Assembly: GCF_002208115.1 (NCBI RefSeq)
Contig: NZ_CP020946.1
Span: 3,705,538 to 3,769,537, forward strand
Origin: Bdellovibrio bacteriovorus
GTDB taxonomy: Bacteria; Bdellovibrionota; Bdellovibrionia; Bdellovibrionales; Bdellovibrionaceae
DNA: 64,000 bases
Direction of reading: 5' to 3'
Shown: in pieces, positions 8,457 to 17,408 of the stretch
Layout of the letters: each line of letters starts with the position of its first letter
How positions within the stretch are numbered: position 1 is the stretch's first letter
The notes under the pieces: model-generated
The model's input: only the letters and a program-made list of their open reading frames with translations
Told to the model about the DNA's origin: nothing
Database searches by the model: none
Position numbers and translations under genes: made by a program

Positions 8457-10493
8457 CTAGTTGATATTGGCAGCACCAATGTAACGAGCCAGCCAATATC
8501 CATACAGATAATCCACCCCTGAGTTTTCCACACCTTTTCGGTGAGAATCCTGATACAGGAAGGCCCCGTCTTTCCAGACAAAGTTGCTGGTGAAGGCCTG
8601 CAGCTCAAATACCGGATAGTTATACAAACCCTGATAGAAATAGCTGACGGGAGGTTCCGGTTTTTTCAGGGACTTCCAGAACAGCCTTGGAATCGGAGAC
8701 ATGCACCAATCCGGGCGCAAAGAATGATCAATCGTCACATCCAGATTTGGGCGCGGATACGGGATTTCGCGAAGGCCCCAAGCAGCCTGATTCAAAGATG
8801 CATTAAACTGCGCCTCGCTGCTTTCCGAGCGGAAGTTTCCACCGCGGGTTCCGTGTTTATACGCAAAACCGTAAGCCGCCAGAGTCTGCAAATGTCTTTG
8901 CGCCGGGGAATAGGTCACCCAGGCATCCATCAGACGCTCGCGCAACTGATCGCGGATTTTACTTTGCCCTAGCAGATCCGCCAAAGTGATGTCCGTGATA
9001 TCACCCACCAACCCCAGATTGATCCCGCTCCAATCGGCAGAGCCATGCCAGTAGAAAGTGGTGTCAAAGCTGTATCCGGTCACTTTGGTTTTAATCTTGT
9101 CGTAGTATTTGATGTACTGCTCTTTGAAAGAGGCATCATTTGTCAGCCAGGCCGCCAGTCCCAAGGCCGCCGGGCGGTTCTGGGATTTATCATTCACAAC
9201 CTGTAGATCAATCAGCTTGCGGGAATTTGCGCGAAGCTCTTTCCAAAGTTCGGTTTCACTTTGTGGAAGCACCATTCCGGCCCACAGGAAGCCATGAGTG
9301 ATTCCTTTGATCATGTCGTTGTTGCCGCCCTCAAGCCAGATCAGGTGCTGGAACTTGCCTTCACCGCGATGCCACTTTGCCGGAACCGGCTGGGCTGGAT
9401 TATACAGAGCCAGTGTTCTTGCAAACTGCTGAGGATCGTTGGTGATCTCCATCAACGTCATCAAACCGCGCAGGGATTTCTTCACGTTATCCAAAGCTTC
9501 GCTGTCTTTGGTCTTCAGATAGCGCATCGCCTGAGAACCCACATACATTCCCGTCCACAGAGCGGCGTCACCGTCGAAGGAATAATTCAGCAGACGTCCA
9601 CTTTCATCCAGGACAGCGTGCGCGACCATACCGGCTTCATTGATATGGAAATCCCGGGTGTTCTTGTCATAGCTCTTGGCTTTTTCTTCCAGCGATGGAG
9701 CATACGCGTTTCGTTTTACCGCTGCCTCCGTGATGCTGATGTCATCGACGATTTTGTTGGTGACACGAATCACGTCCTTGTTGTTGCGATAGAACTGAAA
9801 GTCCGTGGGATCAAAAACGATATAGGGATTTTCGTTTTTGTATTCAGGACGGTTCTTATAGGATTTCACCAACGGATCTTTTTCATAACCGATGTCGCGC
9901 TTGAAAAGATTGATCACACCACGAACTACCAAAGGAACCTTTGGCCCCTGGGCGCTGATGTTCTGACGCTGATTGACCCACAGGGGTTGCGCCTCTAGAT
10001 CGCGACGGGTGGTGATCCATTCGTTGTAGTTAGAAACTTTTTTATCGGCATAGTGAGTTGCAAGACCGTTCGGGGTCACCACATAGCGCGAAAGCACCGT
10101 GATCGGCGCACCGAAGTCGGAGGGGTCCCTCTTTTGATTTCCCAGCTTCGTGATGAAATCACCCTGGCGAATGTCATAGGAGATAGTCAGGGAATCATGC
10201 GTGGCCACGGCTTTCCCGGTCCACACTTCCTGCACTTTCAAGCCATCAAAGAAGTAGTTGATGTAGGTGACCATGCGAACCACATCAAAAGTTCCATCGG
10301 AAGCTTTGCGCAGTTCAAGCTCGCCGTTATACGGTCCACGCGTGGAAGAAGTCCCCTGCAAAAACCAAATACCCTCCATGCCGCCATTGGCTTGAAGAGA
10401 AGCGATATCGCGGGGGATTTGTTTTTCCTTGTGCTGGCAGGACAAAGAGACAACAACGCTCAAAAAAAGAAAAAGGAATGAAAGTGCTTTCAT
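8457..10493 (-). CDS. Large exported protein, possible (alpha/alpha)-barrel enzyme
   Basis: Start placed at the ATG at 10493, which opens the signal peptide MKALSFLFLFLSVVVSLSC; the Cys after SLS could be lipidated, although the lipobox is not canonical. The mature protein (about 660 residues) has an N-terminal beta-rich part (residues about 20-200) and a longer helical part with repeated aromatic-rich segments such as FDGDAALWTGMYVGSQAMRY and IWLEGGNNDMIKGITHGFLWAG. These resemble the inner helices of (alpha/alpha)6-barrel glycan-acting enzymes, but no catalytic motif is certain. I would call it an uncharacterised, probably carbohydrate-related, envelope protein. queF lies directly downstream. 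Confidence 0.65.
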   Translation of the reverse strand: MKALSFLFLFLSVVVSLSCQHKEKQIPRDIASLQANGGMEGIWFLQGTSSTRGPYNGELELRKASDGTFDVVRMVTYINYFFDGLKVQEVWTGKAVATHDSLTISYDIRQGDFITKLGNQKRDPSDFGAPITVLSRYVVTPNGLATHYADKKVSNYNEWITTRRDLEAQPLWVNQRQNISAQGPKVPLVVRGVINLFKRDIGYEKDPLVKSYKNRPEYKNENPYIVFDPTDFQFYRNNKDVIRVTNKIVDDISITEAAVKRNAYAPSLEEKAKSYDKNTRDFHINEAGMVAHAVLDESGRLLNYSFDGDAALWTGMYVGSQAMRYLKTKDSEALDNVKKSLRGLMTLMEITNDPQQFARTLALYNPAQPVPAKWHRGEGKFQHLIWLEGGNNDMIKGITHGFLWAGMVLPQSETELWKELRANSRKLIDLQVVNDKSQNRPAALGLAAWLTNDASFKEQYIKYYDKIKTKVTGYSFDTTFYWHGSADWSGINLGLVGDITDITLADLLGQSKIRDQLRERLMDAWVTYSPAQRHLQTLAAYGFAYKHGTRGGNFRSESSEAQFNASLNQAAWGLREIPYPRPNLDVTIDHSLRPDWCMSPIPRLFWKSLKKPEPPVSYFYQGLYNYPVFELQAFTSNFVWKDGAFLYQDSHRKGVENSGVDYLYGYWLARYIGAANIN

Positions 10494-10551
10494 TCCTTTA
10501 TTCTCTCTGACTTGTGAATGGGACTGCAGTCCCAAAACTATTTACTGGGCT

Positions 10552-11019
10552 TTAGTACGGAACCTTGTCGGTCTTACTGTCCCACTCTTTGAAAACTTCC
10601 AATGCTTCTGTGTGAGCGCATTGAACCATGGGTACTTTGCGGTCTTTGAGGTCTTTTGGAATTTCCTGATAAAGGAAGTCGTCGTCGAAGTTGATTTCAG
10701 CGGCATCTTTGCGGGTGTTGCCGTAATAGATCTTTTCGATGCGTGCCCAGTAGATTGCGGACAGGCACATTGGGCAAGGTTCACAGCTCGTGTAAATTTC
10801 CGCACCAGCCAGCTCAAAATTACTGATCTTGGAGCAAGCGTCGCGGATAGCAGAAACTTCAGCATGCGCGGTCGGGTCGTTGGAGGAAGTCACTTTGTTC
10901 CAACCTTCACCGATGATTTTGCCGTCTTTAACAATGACTGCCCCAAAAGGACCGCCTGCGCCGGCACGCATGTTGTTTCTGGAAAGCTCGATGGCTCTTA
11001 ACATAAATTCTTTGTTCAT
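10552..11019 (-). CDS. guaD: Guanine deaminase (cytidine deaminase fold)
   Basis: A 155-residue zinc deaminase. Residues PTAHAEV (His52, catalytic Glu54) and SCEPCPMC (Cys82, Cys85) form the metal site. The whole chain follows the small bacterial guanine deaminase type: GGPFGAVIVKDG near the start, IYWARIEKIYYG in the middle, and a C-terminal FKEW...PY end. It converts guanine to xanthine in purine salvage; the tRNA adenosine deaminase TadA is the related alternative but has a different C-terminus. Independent gene, same direction as its neighbours. ATG at 11019. Confidence 0.88.
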   Translation of the reverse strand: MNKEFMLRAIELSRNNMRAGAGGPFGAVIVKDGKIIGEGWNKVTSSNDPTAHAEVSAIRDACSKISNFELAGAEIYTSCEPCPMCLSAIYWARIEKIYYGNTRKDAAEINFDDDFLYQEIPKDLKDRKVPMVQCAHTEALEVFKEWDSKTDKVPY

Positions 11020-11082
11020 AGGCCGACGAATTTATGGGGACTCATGGAGTTAGTCAAGTTGAGCTTCCCTTGTATTTTAAGT

Positions 11083-12204
11083 TTAGCTGCGAGGCTGCAA
11101 CCAGTTTAAAGCATAGGTCTCATAGAAGGTGCGATCCAGAAGCTCTTTTGCATCCACCCAGCCGTCATCATTTGATTTCTGCCAGCCTTCACCCCAAGAG
11201 TTTTGCACCTGAAGTTCCTGACGGCAGACACCTTTGGAATTACAGATTTCGCGATAGCCTTTGATCACCACCGCGTGACCCGCACCGGACACGTTCCCCG
11301 AAGCGTCCTTGATTTCTCCACAAGCTTTGTTGGATTTCACCGACAGAGGATCTTGAGCGCAGAAACTAAGGGCCAAGGGTCTTTTTTGTGTCAGGACTTC
11401 TTTGACTTTGTTGATCGACGACTTGTAGTCGCCTTTTTCACCTTCCATAGGGAAGGACTTTACCGCCCACTTACCCTCAAGACTGATCATGTCCGACATC
11501 TTACGGCATTCTTTAGGAATCAAAAGCTTATCCAGGAACAAAGAATAGGACTCTTGTGAAAACGCATCTAGAATCTCTTTGTTCGAAGCTTTCAGATTAT
11601 AATTCTGTTTAATATCGTTGGCTTTGGCAGTGGCATACTCAAGACCACACTCAGTACATTCGGCATTTTTCTTTCTGAAGCTCTCATAAGAATCTTTCAG
11701 CGACTTCCACATGGCGATTTCCAGATCCTGGGCCGCCTGTTCGCTGCCAGCCCTGGCGACGATCTGATCCGTTGGAGCGCACTGCTCACTGACGGCATCT
11801 TTGGCTTTGTTGATATTCAAAAGAGTGAAGACGGGCATACCTCCCTCGTTTAGTCCCTTGTAGTCACGCCACATTTCCCCATCCGCGCCTTCTTCGGGGG
11901 CACGGCTGTACCGAGTGACATCCAAAGCCGAGACCCTTTGTGAATCCGGGGCAGTGGCACAACTGGCATTTCCACTTTGCACACAGTTTGCCTCATCCAC
12001 CAATACTGCCGCCACGGCAGCATAACAGATCCCAAAGCTATCCTGAGATCTCACCTTTGGCATATTAGTCACTTGTACAGTGGATTCACCCTTTAAGGCG
12101 TAGCCCTCTCCATACTTTATTTGGGAATGCGGGATCATTCCATATTCGGCCAGCGTTGTACTGGCTCCGAACAGAATTGAAAATGCCACCAACAGTCTCT
12201 TCAT
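11083..12204 (-). CDS. Papain-like (C1) cysteine protease, exported
   Basis: A 373-residue protein with signal peptide MKRLLVAFSILFGASTTLA. The papain catalytic set is intact: oxyanion Gln54 and nucleophile Cys60 in RSQDSFGICYAA, His310 in GAGHAVVIKGY, and Asn335 in QNSWGEGW. Between Cys60 and His310 is a longer than usual, Cys-containing insert (TECGLE, PKECRK, KACGEI). There is no recognisable N-terminal propeptide; only about 25 residues separate the signal from the catalytic domain. A small secreted protein gene ends 9 bases upstream in the same direction and could encode a partner or inhibitor. Likely acts in the periplasm or outside the cell. Confidence 0.88.
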   Translation of the reverse strand: MKRLLVAFSILFGASTTLAEYGMIPHSQIKYGEGYALKGESTVQVTNMPKVRSQDSFGICYAAVAAVLVDEANCVQSGNASCATAPDSQRVSALDVTRYSRAPEEGADGEMWRDYKGLNEGGMPVFTLLNINKAKDAVSEQCAPTDQIVARAGSEQAAQDLEIAMWKSLKDSYESFRKKNAECTECGLEYATAKANDIKQNYNLKASNKEILDAFSQESYSLFLDKLLIPKECRKMSDMISLEGKWAVKSFPMEGEKGDYKSSINKVKEVLTQKRPLALSFCAQDPLSVKSNKACGEIKDASGNVSGAGHAVVIKGYREICNSKGVCRQELQVQNSWGEGWQKSNDDGWVDAKELLDRTFYETYALNWLQPRS

Positions 12205-12213
12205 TGCCTCAAC

Positions 12214-12618
12214 CTACTGCTTCTTGGAAAAGTGTTTGTTATAAAGAGTCCACGAATCAATCACCGAGCCGTCCGGAAAAACGCAGTAATCGTACTCTGC
12301 TTTTTTGGCATCAAGAAGAATACGATTCAAAGCCTTATGTGAAAGGCAATAACGAGCGGCTGGATTGCCGATCACACCCACATTCGGAGTCTTCGCCACA
12401 TCCAACTTGGTCTGTGCCGCTTTCCAGGCGTCGCAGTTCATTTTGCCATTCTTTAAACAGCTTTCAGAAAGCGTCAGTCCCTGATAATCCAAAACAGAAA
12501 CAACAACGTATTTTTTGGTCTCGGGAGTAAACATCTTCAGCTTGCGCGCAGGCGCCGCTCCAGCATTTACGGTCATTAGAACCAAAAACAGCACCAGCAA
12601 AGTAAAAATTTGTCTCAT
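12214..12618 (-). CDS. Small secreted DUF333-like protein
   Basis: A 134-residue protein with signal peptide MRQIFTLLVLFLVLMTVNAGA. The C-terminal half follows the DUF333 pattern: GNPAARYC, then YDYCVFPDGSVIDSWTLY, with two conserved cysteines likely bridged. DUF333 proteins are small exported proteins of unclear function, sometimes labelled hemolysin-like. The stop is 9 bases before the papain-like protease gene, so both are almost certainly on one mRNA. I infer a functional pairing with that protease, but no inhibitor activity is shown by sequence. Confidence 0.75.
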   Translation of the reverse strand: MRQIFTLLVLFLVLMTVNAGAAPARKLKMFTPETKKYVVVSVLDYQGLTLSESCLKNGKMNCDAWKAAQTKLDVAKTPNVGVIGNPAARYCLSHKALNRILLDAKKAEYDYCVFPDGSVIDSWTLYNKHFSKKQ

Positions 12619-12736
12619 ATTGATATGATGAAAGAGCGGAAGGTCTTAAGGAATGGTGCCAACTCAAAACTGGGCCATGGACCAGCCAGATCTAAGTACC
12701 GTAAACCAATCGGGCATTTATGCCGATTTATAGACT

Positions 12737-14794
12737 GTGAAGATCCTTCTAACCGCCATCTTTTTCCTTCAATCTGCGTGGGCTCAAAGCCCTGGGAAGA
12801 CCTATTTGAAGGCGGACGAGATCGTTTACAACCCCGGCAAATTCAAACCTGGCCGCTATGTCATTTCCTACAAAGATTTCGAAGACATCCGCTTGGATAG
12901 CAATCTCGATGGAAAGATTGACTTCTGGTATCTGAAAAAAGGCTCCACTGAAATTTACACTCACTTCACAGATGGAAATCCTATCCGCTGGGAAGTTCGC
13001 ACCAATAAAAGAAATGTCATCACCGAAGCTTCTTATACGATGGCGGGTGGTCGATGGACGCTCGAAGCTTCCGGAGTTCGCGCGCCGACCCTGATGAACC
13101 TGCAGGACGAAGGATGCGAAGTCACTGCGATCAAAAAGAAAATCACCTCTTTAGGCGAGGATCTTAACCGTCGCGCACTCGCAATGGGAATTGAAGAGCA
13201 CCTTATCGACAGTGGTTGCCAGGACAAATTATCCGAAGACTTCCTGCAAAGCCTCACTGATTCACTCAGTAAAAATCTGACTTCCTCCAACAAGCTGACT
13301 GACTGCCTGAACGGCGAAGAGTTCAAAAAAGCCTTCTCCAAAGATAAAATTCCGGTTCAACCCGAACTGCTGGCGGCCAAGTATCAGTTGCAAGTGGCCC
13401 AGTTGGGAAAACAACCTAAAAACTATGGGCCGCTGGTCAAGTGCGAAAAGGCGAAGGATCAAAAGGCCGCCCTCAGCACGGATGAGACAACTGGATTCAT
13501 TCATCTGGATCCGGAAGCTTTGAGTGATGCGACCCCAGAAACCAATAAAAAATCCAATGCGGTGATTTCACCCTCCAGTATGGCCCACGAACTTCTGCAT
13601 CGTGCGGGATTGAAGAGCGAAAAAGATGTTGCTGCAGTTGAACACTTCTGCAAAGGACACCCCGACAATTACCCGAAGATCTCCGCAATAGACATGACTA
13701 CCTTCAGTATGACCCGAACCTTGAAAAAGAACGCTCAAGATGGCGCGGAACAGGCTGCCGCCCAGTCAACTGCCAATCTTATGGACCAGGAGATAAAAGC
13801 CAAAGCCAGCACTAATAAATCCGATAAAGGTATGGGCTCGGCGGCGACCTCGGCCGCTGTCAAAGGAGGCTCGCAGCAAGCATCTGCTGCCGCGACCGCC
13901 AATGTGCCGGTAGAGCTGACCGTAGCGCAAGTTCAGGTTCCGCCAGCTCCCACGTTGTCTGAATCCATCGTAAGTCCACCTCCGTCTACCGAGGCCGGTT
14001 CCCAGCAGGCCCTGGTCCGTTCAGCCTCCGAAAGCAGTGGTATGTTACGCATGGCCAACAACCTGGTTGGTGCGATAAACACCCAAGCTCTGGCCGCCAC
14101 TGACACTGGCAGCTCGGAAGCTGGCAGCGGATCTTCTGAAGTCTCTCGCTCTGTCGCCTCGACAAAATCAAATGCTGCCATCAAGGGCTCCTCTTCCAAT
14201 CCTGGTGCAGCCCTATTGAAGGCCTCTACCAGATCCATGGCCTCTGATGAAAGGGTGGTTGAACAAATCACGCTGGATGGCTCCAACATAGCTCCATCGG
14301 CCCCAGCGGCTGCCTCTTCTTCTAGAAATGTCGCAAGCACTTCTGCACCTTCTGCCTCCCGCGCTCCTGCAAACGAAAGTTCTGTTGGCGGCAGCGGCGG
14401 AGGGGAAGTGGCTGGTGGCAGCGCTTCCTTTGGAGGGAGTGGAGGTTCCTTTAGCGGTTCCGGAGCGGGCGCAGGCCTGGGATCGGCTCCATCACCATCT
14501 CCCGTTCGTGGACCGGCTGCCACTCGTCCTAGCGGCGGCGGTACGGAACCTGTGAAAAATGCCAAGTCCGACAACGGATCTTCGGCGCCAAGCGCCGCGC
14601 GGGATGAAGTGATCACATTTATTTCAAATAGCAACTATGCTCAGGCAAAAAAGAAGCTTTCGGATCCTGCCTTCGGCAAGCAGCTTGAGTCCCAGAAAAT
14701 CACCGTTCTGGATCTGTATGGAAACTCATTTGGGGCCACCAAAGGTGAGGTGATCTTCCTGGATCAAGGAGATCGCTTTGTTCGCCAAAAATAA
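12737..14794 (+). CDS. Exported HExxH protein with Ser/Ala/Gly-rich region
   Basis: A 685-residue protein from a GTG at 12737 with signal peptide MKILLTAIFFLQSAWA. Residues about 54-63 (DSNLDGKIDF) match a calcium-binding DxNxDGxxD loop. At residues 284-288 lies HELLH, a zinc-metallopeptidase motif, followed by EHFCKGHP, which could supply a third ligand. Residues about 340-620 are a long low-complexity stretch of Ser, Ala, Gly and Thr, probably a disordered linker, before a short ordered C-terminus (KITVLDLYGNSF). The stop overlaps the cyclase gene by 17 bases, so translation of the two is probably coupled. The ribosome site is weak. I infer a periplasmic or surface protein, possibly a protease; activity unproven. 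Confidence 0.75.
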   Translation: MKILLTAIFFLQSAWAQSPGKTYLKADEIVYNPGKFKPGRYVISYKDFEDIRLDSNLDGKIDFWYLKKGSTEIYTHFTDGNPIRWEVRTNKRNVITEASYTMAGGRWTLEASGVRAPTLMNLQDEGCEVTAIKKKITSLGEDLNRRALAMGIEEHLIDSGCQDKLSEDFLQSLTDSLSKNLTSSNKLTDCLNGEEFKKAFSKDKIPVQPELLAAKYQLQVAQLGKQPKNYGPLVKCEKAKDQKAALSTDETTGFIHLDPEALSDATPETNKKSNAVISPSSMAHELLHRAGLKSEKDVAAVEHFCKGHPDNYPKISAIDMTTFSMTRTLKKNAQDGAEQAAAQSTANLMDQEIKAKASTNKSDKGMGSAATSAAVKGGSQQASAAATANVPVELTVAQVQVPPAPTLSESIVSPPPSTEAGSQQALVRSASESSGMLRMANNLVGAINTQALAATDTGSSEAGSGSSEVSRSVASTKSNAAIKGSSSNPGAALLKASTRSMASDERVVEQITLDGSNIAPSAPAAASSSRNVASTSAPSASRAPANESSVGGSGGGEVAGGSASFGGSGGSFSGSGAGAGLGSAPSPSPVRGPAATRPSGGGTEPVKNAKSDNGSSAPSAARDEVITFISNSNYAQAKKKLSDPAFGKQLESQKITVLDLYGNSFGATKGEVIFLDQGDRFVRQK

Positions 14795-16727
14795 AAAGAA
14801 CAAGTCTGTCGTTGTCCTGATCGTCAGTGTGTTTTGGATCGGGTACGTGATCGCCTCTGCGGTACAGTTCTATCTAAACGTGAAAGAGCTGACCGACCGC
14901 GAAGTCGAACGCCGCTTGATACAGATGCGCTTCGTGCAAGAAAGCTTCACTCCGCTGGTCATCACTGAGAACTTCACCCAACTGAAAGACCGACTGGAAG
15001 GTGCCCGCAACCTGTTCCTGATTGACTTCTACATTCTTCAGAATGGACCGGAAGTGGTTCTTTGGTATAACAATTTTGACAACCTTGCCGGCATTAACGT
15101 CGACTATCAAAACTTCAATCAGACTCTTGAAACTGACAAGCTCGCCATTCGCACCATCAAACTGATGGACTATCGCTTCACCGTGGGCGTTTTCCAGGAC
15201 AAAAACCAAATCATGCTGCAAACAGCTTTGTCGATGAAAGGGCTGATCCTCCAGGATCTTCTGATCGTAACCCTGATTGTGGGCTTGGTCGTTTATCTGT
15301 TCCTGAAAGACATTTTGGACATCACACAGATTCTTTCCAATCGTGATCGCTCAAAGCTTGCCAGTATTAAGACCCTTTCCAAAGAGGGCCGTACACTTTT
15401 ACAAGCCACCCAAACCTACGAAAGCACAAAAAAGTATCTCGAACACGAAAACAGATACTACTCAGACTCTCTGACCCCGGCCATCCTGCATGAAATGAAG
15501 TCTGGCCAGAAAGCTCCCTATGCTTTCCAAAGCACCATGATCCGCGTGGATCTGAACGGATACACGCAGATCTTCCTAGACAAGAAAGACGAATACGTCA
15601 CCGAGATCATGAACACCTACTTCATCAAAGCCCGCGAGCTGATCGAACGCTATAACGGTTTGATCTATCAGTACGTGGGGGATGAAATCGTTTTCCATAT
15701 CAAAGAAGACAAACAGAATTCCCAAGCCCTGGCGCTGGCGTGCCTGCGCAGTGTCTTTGAAGCCGCTCAGCAGATTGAGACGAGCCTTCCCGAAGGGGCC
15801 GATCACTATTTCAAGTTAAAGGGCAGTTTTGTTCTGGGTAAGATTCGTTTTGTGAAACAGGATTCAGGCTTTGCCCTGAGTGGCCTTCCCCTGATTGAAT
15901 CTGCCCGTCTGCTAAGTCAGGTGGATGACAAGGCTTCAAGCTCGGTCACTTTCTATGCGGAAGCCGCAGATTCCGTAAGTGGTCTTTGCACGATTTCTGA
16001 CACGAAAGAGACTCTGCTAAAAGGCTTTGCCAAGCCGTCAACTCTTTATCGGGCAAAGGATTTCACGACGGTGACCGAAGCCCTGCACAAGGACGTGAGC
16101 CTTCTGACATACTTCCGCAGTGACGACGACCTTTGCGCCATTTATGAATTTTTGAATGAAGAAATCAGCAAGGGACAGGATCAGGCCTTCTTCACTGCCT
16201 TTGGCATTTTAAAGACCTTCAAAGTTCGGATGAGCGGGGAAGGGCAGGCCGATGCCTTTACCAAGTTCCTGCGCCATATCCTTACGGCAAATCAGTCCGG
16301 GAAAGCTAATGACAAAGTGCTTTCCGCTGCCATCTCATTAGCGTCGAACTTCGTCCCTTCCTATCTGGTGAAAGAATCATTGCTGGATACTTTAAGTTCC
16401 TGTCTGGAACATGCTGACCCGCGAGTTCAGGCCAATACCATCATTGTATTGGGAGATCTGGCTGAAGACATCGCCTTCCTCAGACGCTTCGTATATTCCA
16501 AGAATAATCGAGTGTCTGCAGATGCGTTGCTGGTCAGCGGTAAACGTAATATTGACAAGGAACTTGCCGAGAAGCTGAAGGAATATCTGGATTCCAAAAA
16601 TCCGCTGTTCGTCGCCAGCGGCCGCTTTGTTGTGAAATCATTGGGTGAACACTATAAATCCGTGGACCCCGTGTTCTATGAGACCAATCCCCATTTAAAG
16701 GAACTGGTCTCGCGCTTGACTGGCTAA
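14778..16727 (+). CDS. Membrane class III adenylate/guanylate cyclase with HEAT-like tail
   Basis: Starts at a TTG at 14778 with AAGGAG seven bases upstream, inside the end of the preceding gene. Order of parts in 649 residues: membrane helix (about 10-32), extracytoplasmic sensor region (35-145), second membrane helix (about 150-172), linker helix, class III nucleotidyl cyclase domain (about 245-430), and a C-terminal helical region with HEAT-like repeats (about 530-620, e.g. DPRVQANTIIVLGDLAE). Both metal-binding aspartates are present: Asp258 in RVDLNGYT and Asp302 in YVGDEIVF. It should make cAMP or cGMP in response to an external or periplasmic signal; substrate cannot be told by eye. 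The upstream secreted HExxH protein may be part of the same pathway. Confidence 0.88.
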   Translation: MFAKNKKNKSVVVLIVSVFWIGYVIASAVQFYLNVKELTDREVERRLIQMRFVQESFTPLVITENFTQLKDRLEGARNLFLIDFYILQNGPEVVLWYNNFDNLAGINVDYQNFNQTLETDKLAIRTIKLMDYRFTVGVFQDKNQIMLQTALSMKGLILQDLLIVTLIVGLVVYLFLKDILDITQILSNRDRSKLASIKTLSKEGRTLLQATQTYESTKKYLEHENRYYSDSLTPAILHEMKSGQKAPYAFQSTMIRVDLNGYTQIFLDKKDEYVTEIMNTYFIKARELIERYNGLIYQYVGDEIVFHIKEDKQNSQALALACLRSVFEAAQQIETSLPEGADHYFKLKGSFVLGKIRFVKQDSGFALSGLPLIESARLLSQVDDKASSSVTFYAEAADSVSGLCTISDTKETLLKGFAKPSTLYRAKDFTTVTEALHKDVSLLTYFRSDDDLCAIYEFLNEEISKGQDQAFFTAFGILKTFKVRMSGEGQADAFTKFLRHILTANQSGKANDKVLSAAISLASNFVPSYLVKESLLDTLSSCLEHADPRVQANTIIVLGDLAEDIAFLRRFVYSKNNRVSADALLVSGKRNIDKELAEKLKEYLDSKNPLFVASGRFVVKSLGEHYKSVDPVFYETNPHLKELVSRLTG

Positions 16728-17366
16728 TTACGCCTGCTTTCTCTTAAGCTTACTTGAAACCCACGGCCACACCATCGGCAGCAAAGAAACGCCGATCACA
16801 CCAAAGATCACGATATGGAAGTTCTGCTTCACCACCGGAAGATTTCCAAAGAAGTGGCCTGCCAGAACAAAGATCCACACCCACGCAATCGCGCCACCGA
16901 TGTTGTAAACGATGAACTTACGGTATTGCATTTCACCGATGCCGGCTACAAACGGAGCAAACGTGCGAACGATCGGAGCAAAGCGGGCAGCTACAATTGT
17001 AAAAGCTCCCCAGCGCTCATAAAAGGCGTGAGTTTGTTCCAGATATTTTTTCTTGAAGAAGCGGGAATCTGATTCAAAGACCTTCGGCCCCAGATACTTC
17101 CCGATATGATAGTTCACGGTGTCGCCCAGAATACCGGCGATCGTCAGACTGATCAGAATCACCCAAAGATTCAAACCACCTTCCACCACGGTGAAAGCAC
17201 CCAGTGCAAACAGCAGGGAATCCCCCGGCAGGAACGGTGTCACCACCAGGCCGGTTTCAGCAAAGATGATCAGGAAAAGAATCACATACAGCCAAGGTCC
17301 GAAGAAAACGATCCATTCAGCGATGTGCTTATCAAGGTGCAATATAATATCAATGAGTTCCATCAT
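16728..17366 (-). CDS. DedA-family membrane protein
   Basis: Start taken at the ATG at 17366 (MMELIDIILHLDKHIAEW), which matches typical DedA N-termini; a TTG twelve codons earlier is the longest frame. Several membrane helices and the family signatures FAETGLVVTPFLPGDSLLF, GDTVNYHIGKYLG and ARFAPIVRTFAPFVAG are present. The FLPGDSLL and R-x-x-P-x-x-R-x-x-x-P elements are those needed for DedA function. DedA proteins act in the inner membrane as lipid (undecaprenyl phosphate or phospholipid) flippases or in envelope homeostasis. Its stop codon directly abuts that of the convergent cyclase gene. Confidence 0.92.
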   Translation of the reverse strand: MMELIDIILHLDKHIAEWIVFFGPWLYVILFLIIFAETGLVVTPFLPGDSLLFALGAFTVVEGGLNLWVILISLTIAGILGDTVNYHIGKYLGPKVFESDSRFFKKKYLEQTHAFYERWGAFTIVAARFAPIVRTFAPFVAGIGEMQYRKFIVYNIGGAIAWVWIFVLAGHFFGNLPVVKQNFHIVIFGVIGVSLLPMVWPWVSSKLKRKQA

Positions 17367-17408
17367 AGGGGCCAGAATCTTAGCATTGGCCCCCAAGCGC
17401 AAGAAAAA

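Noticed and set aside
13933..14634. 233-codon minus-strand frame
   Set aside because: Opposite the Ser/Ala/Gly-rich region of the HExxH protein; a composition artefact.
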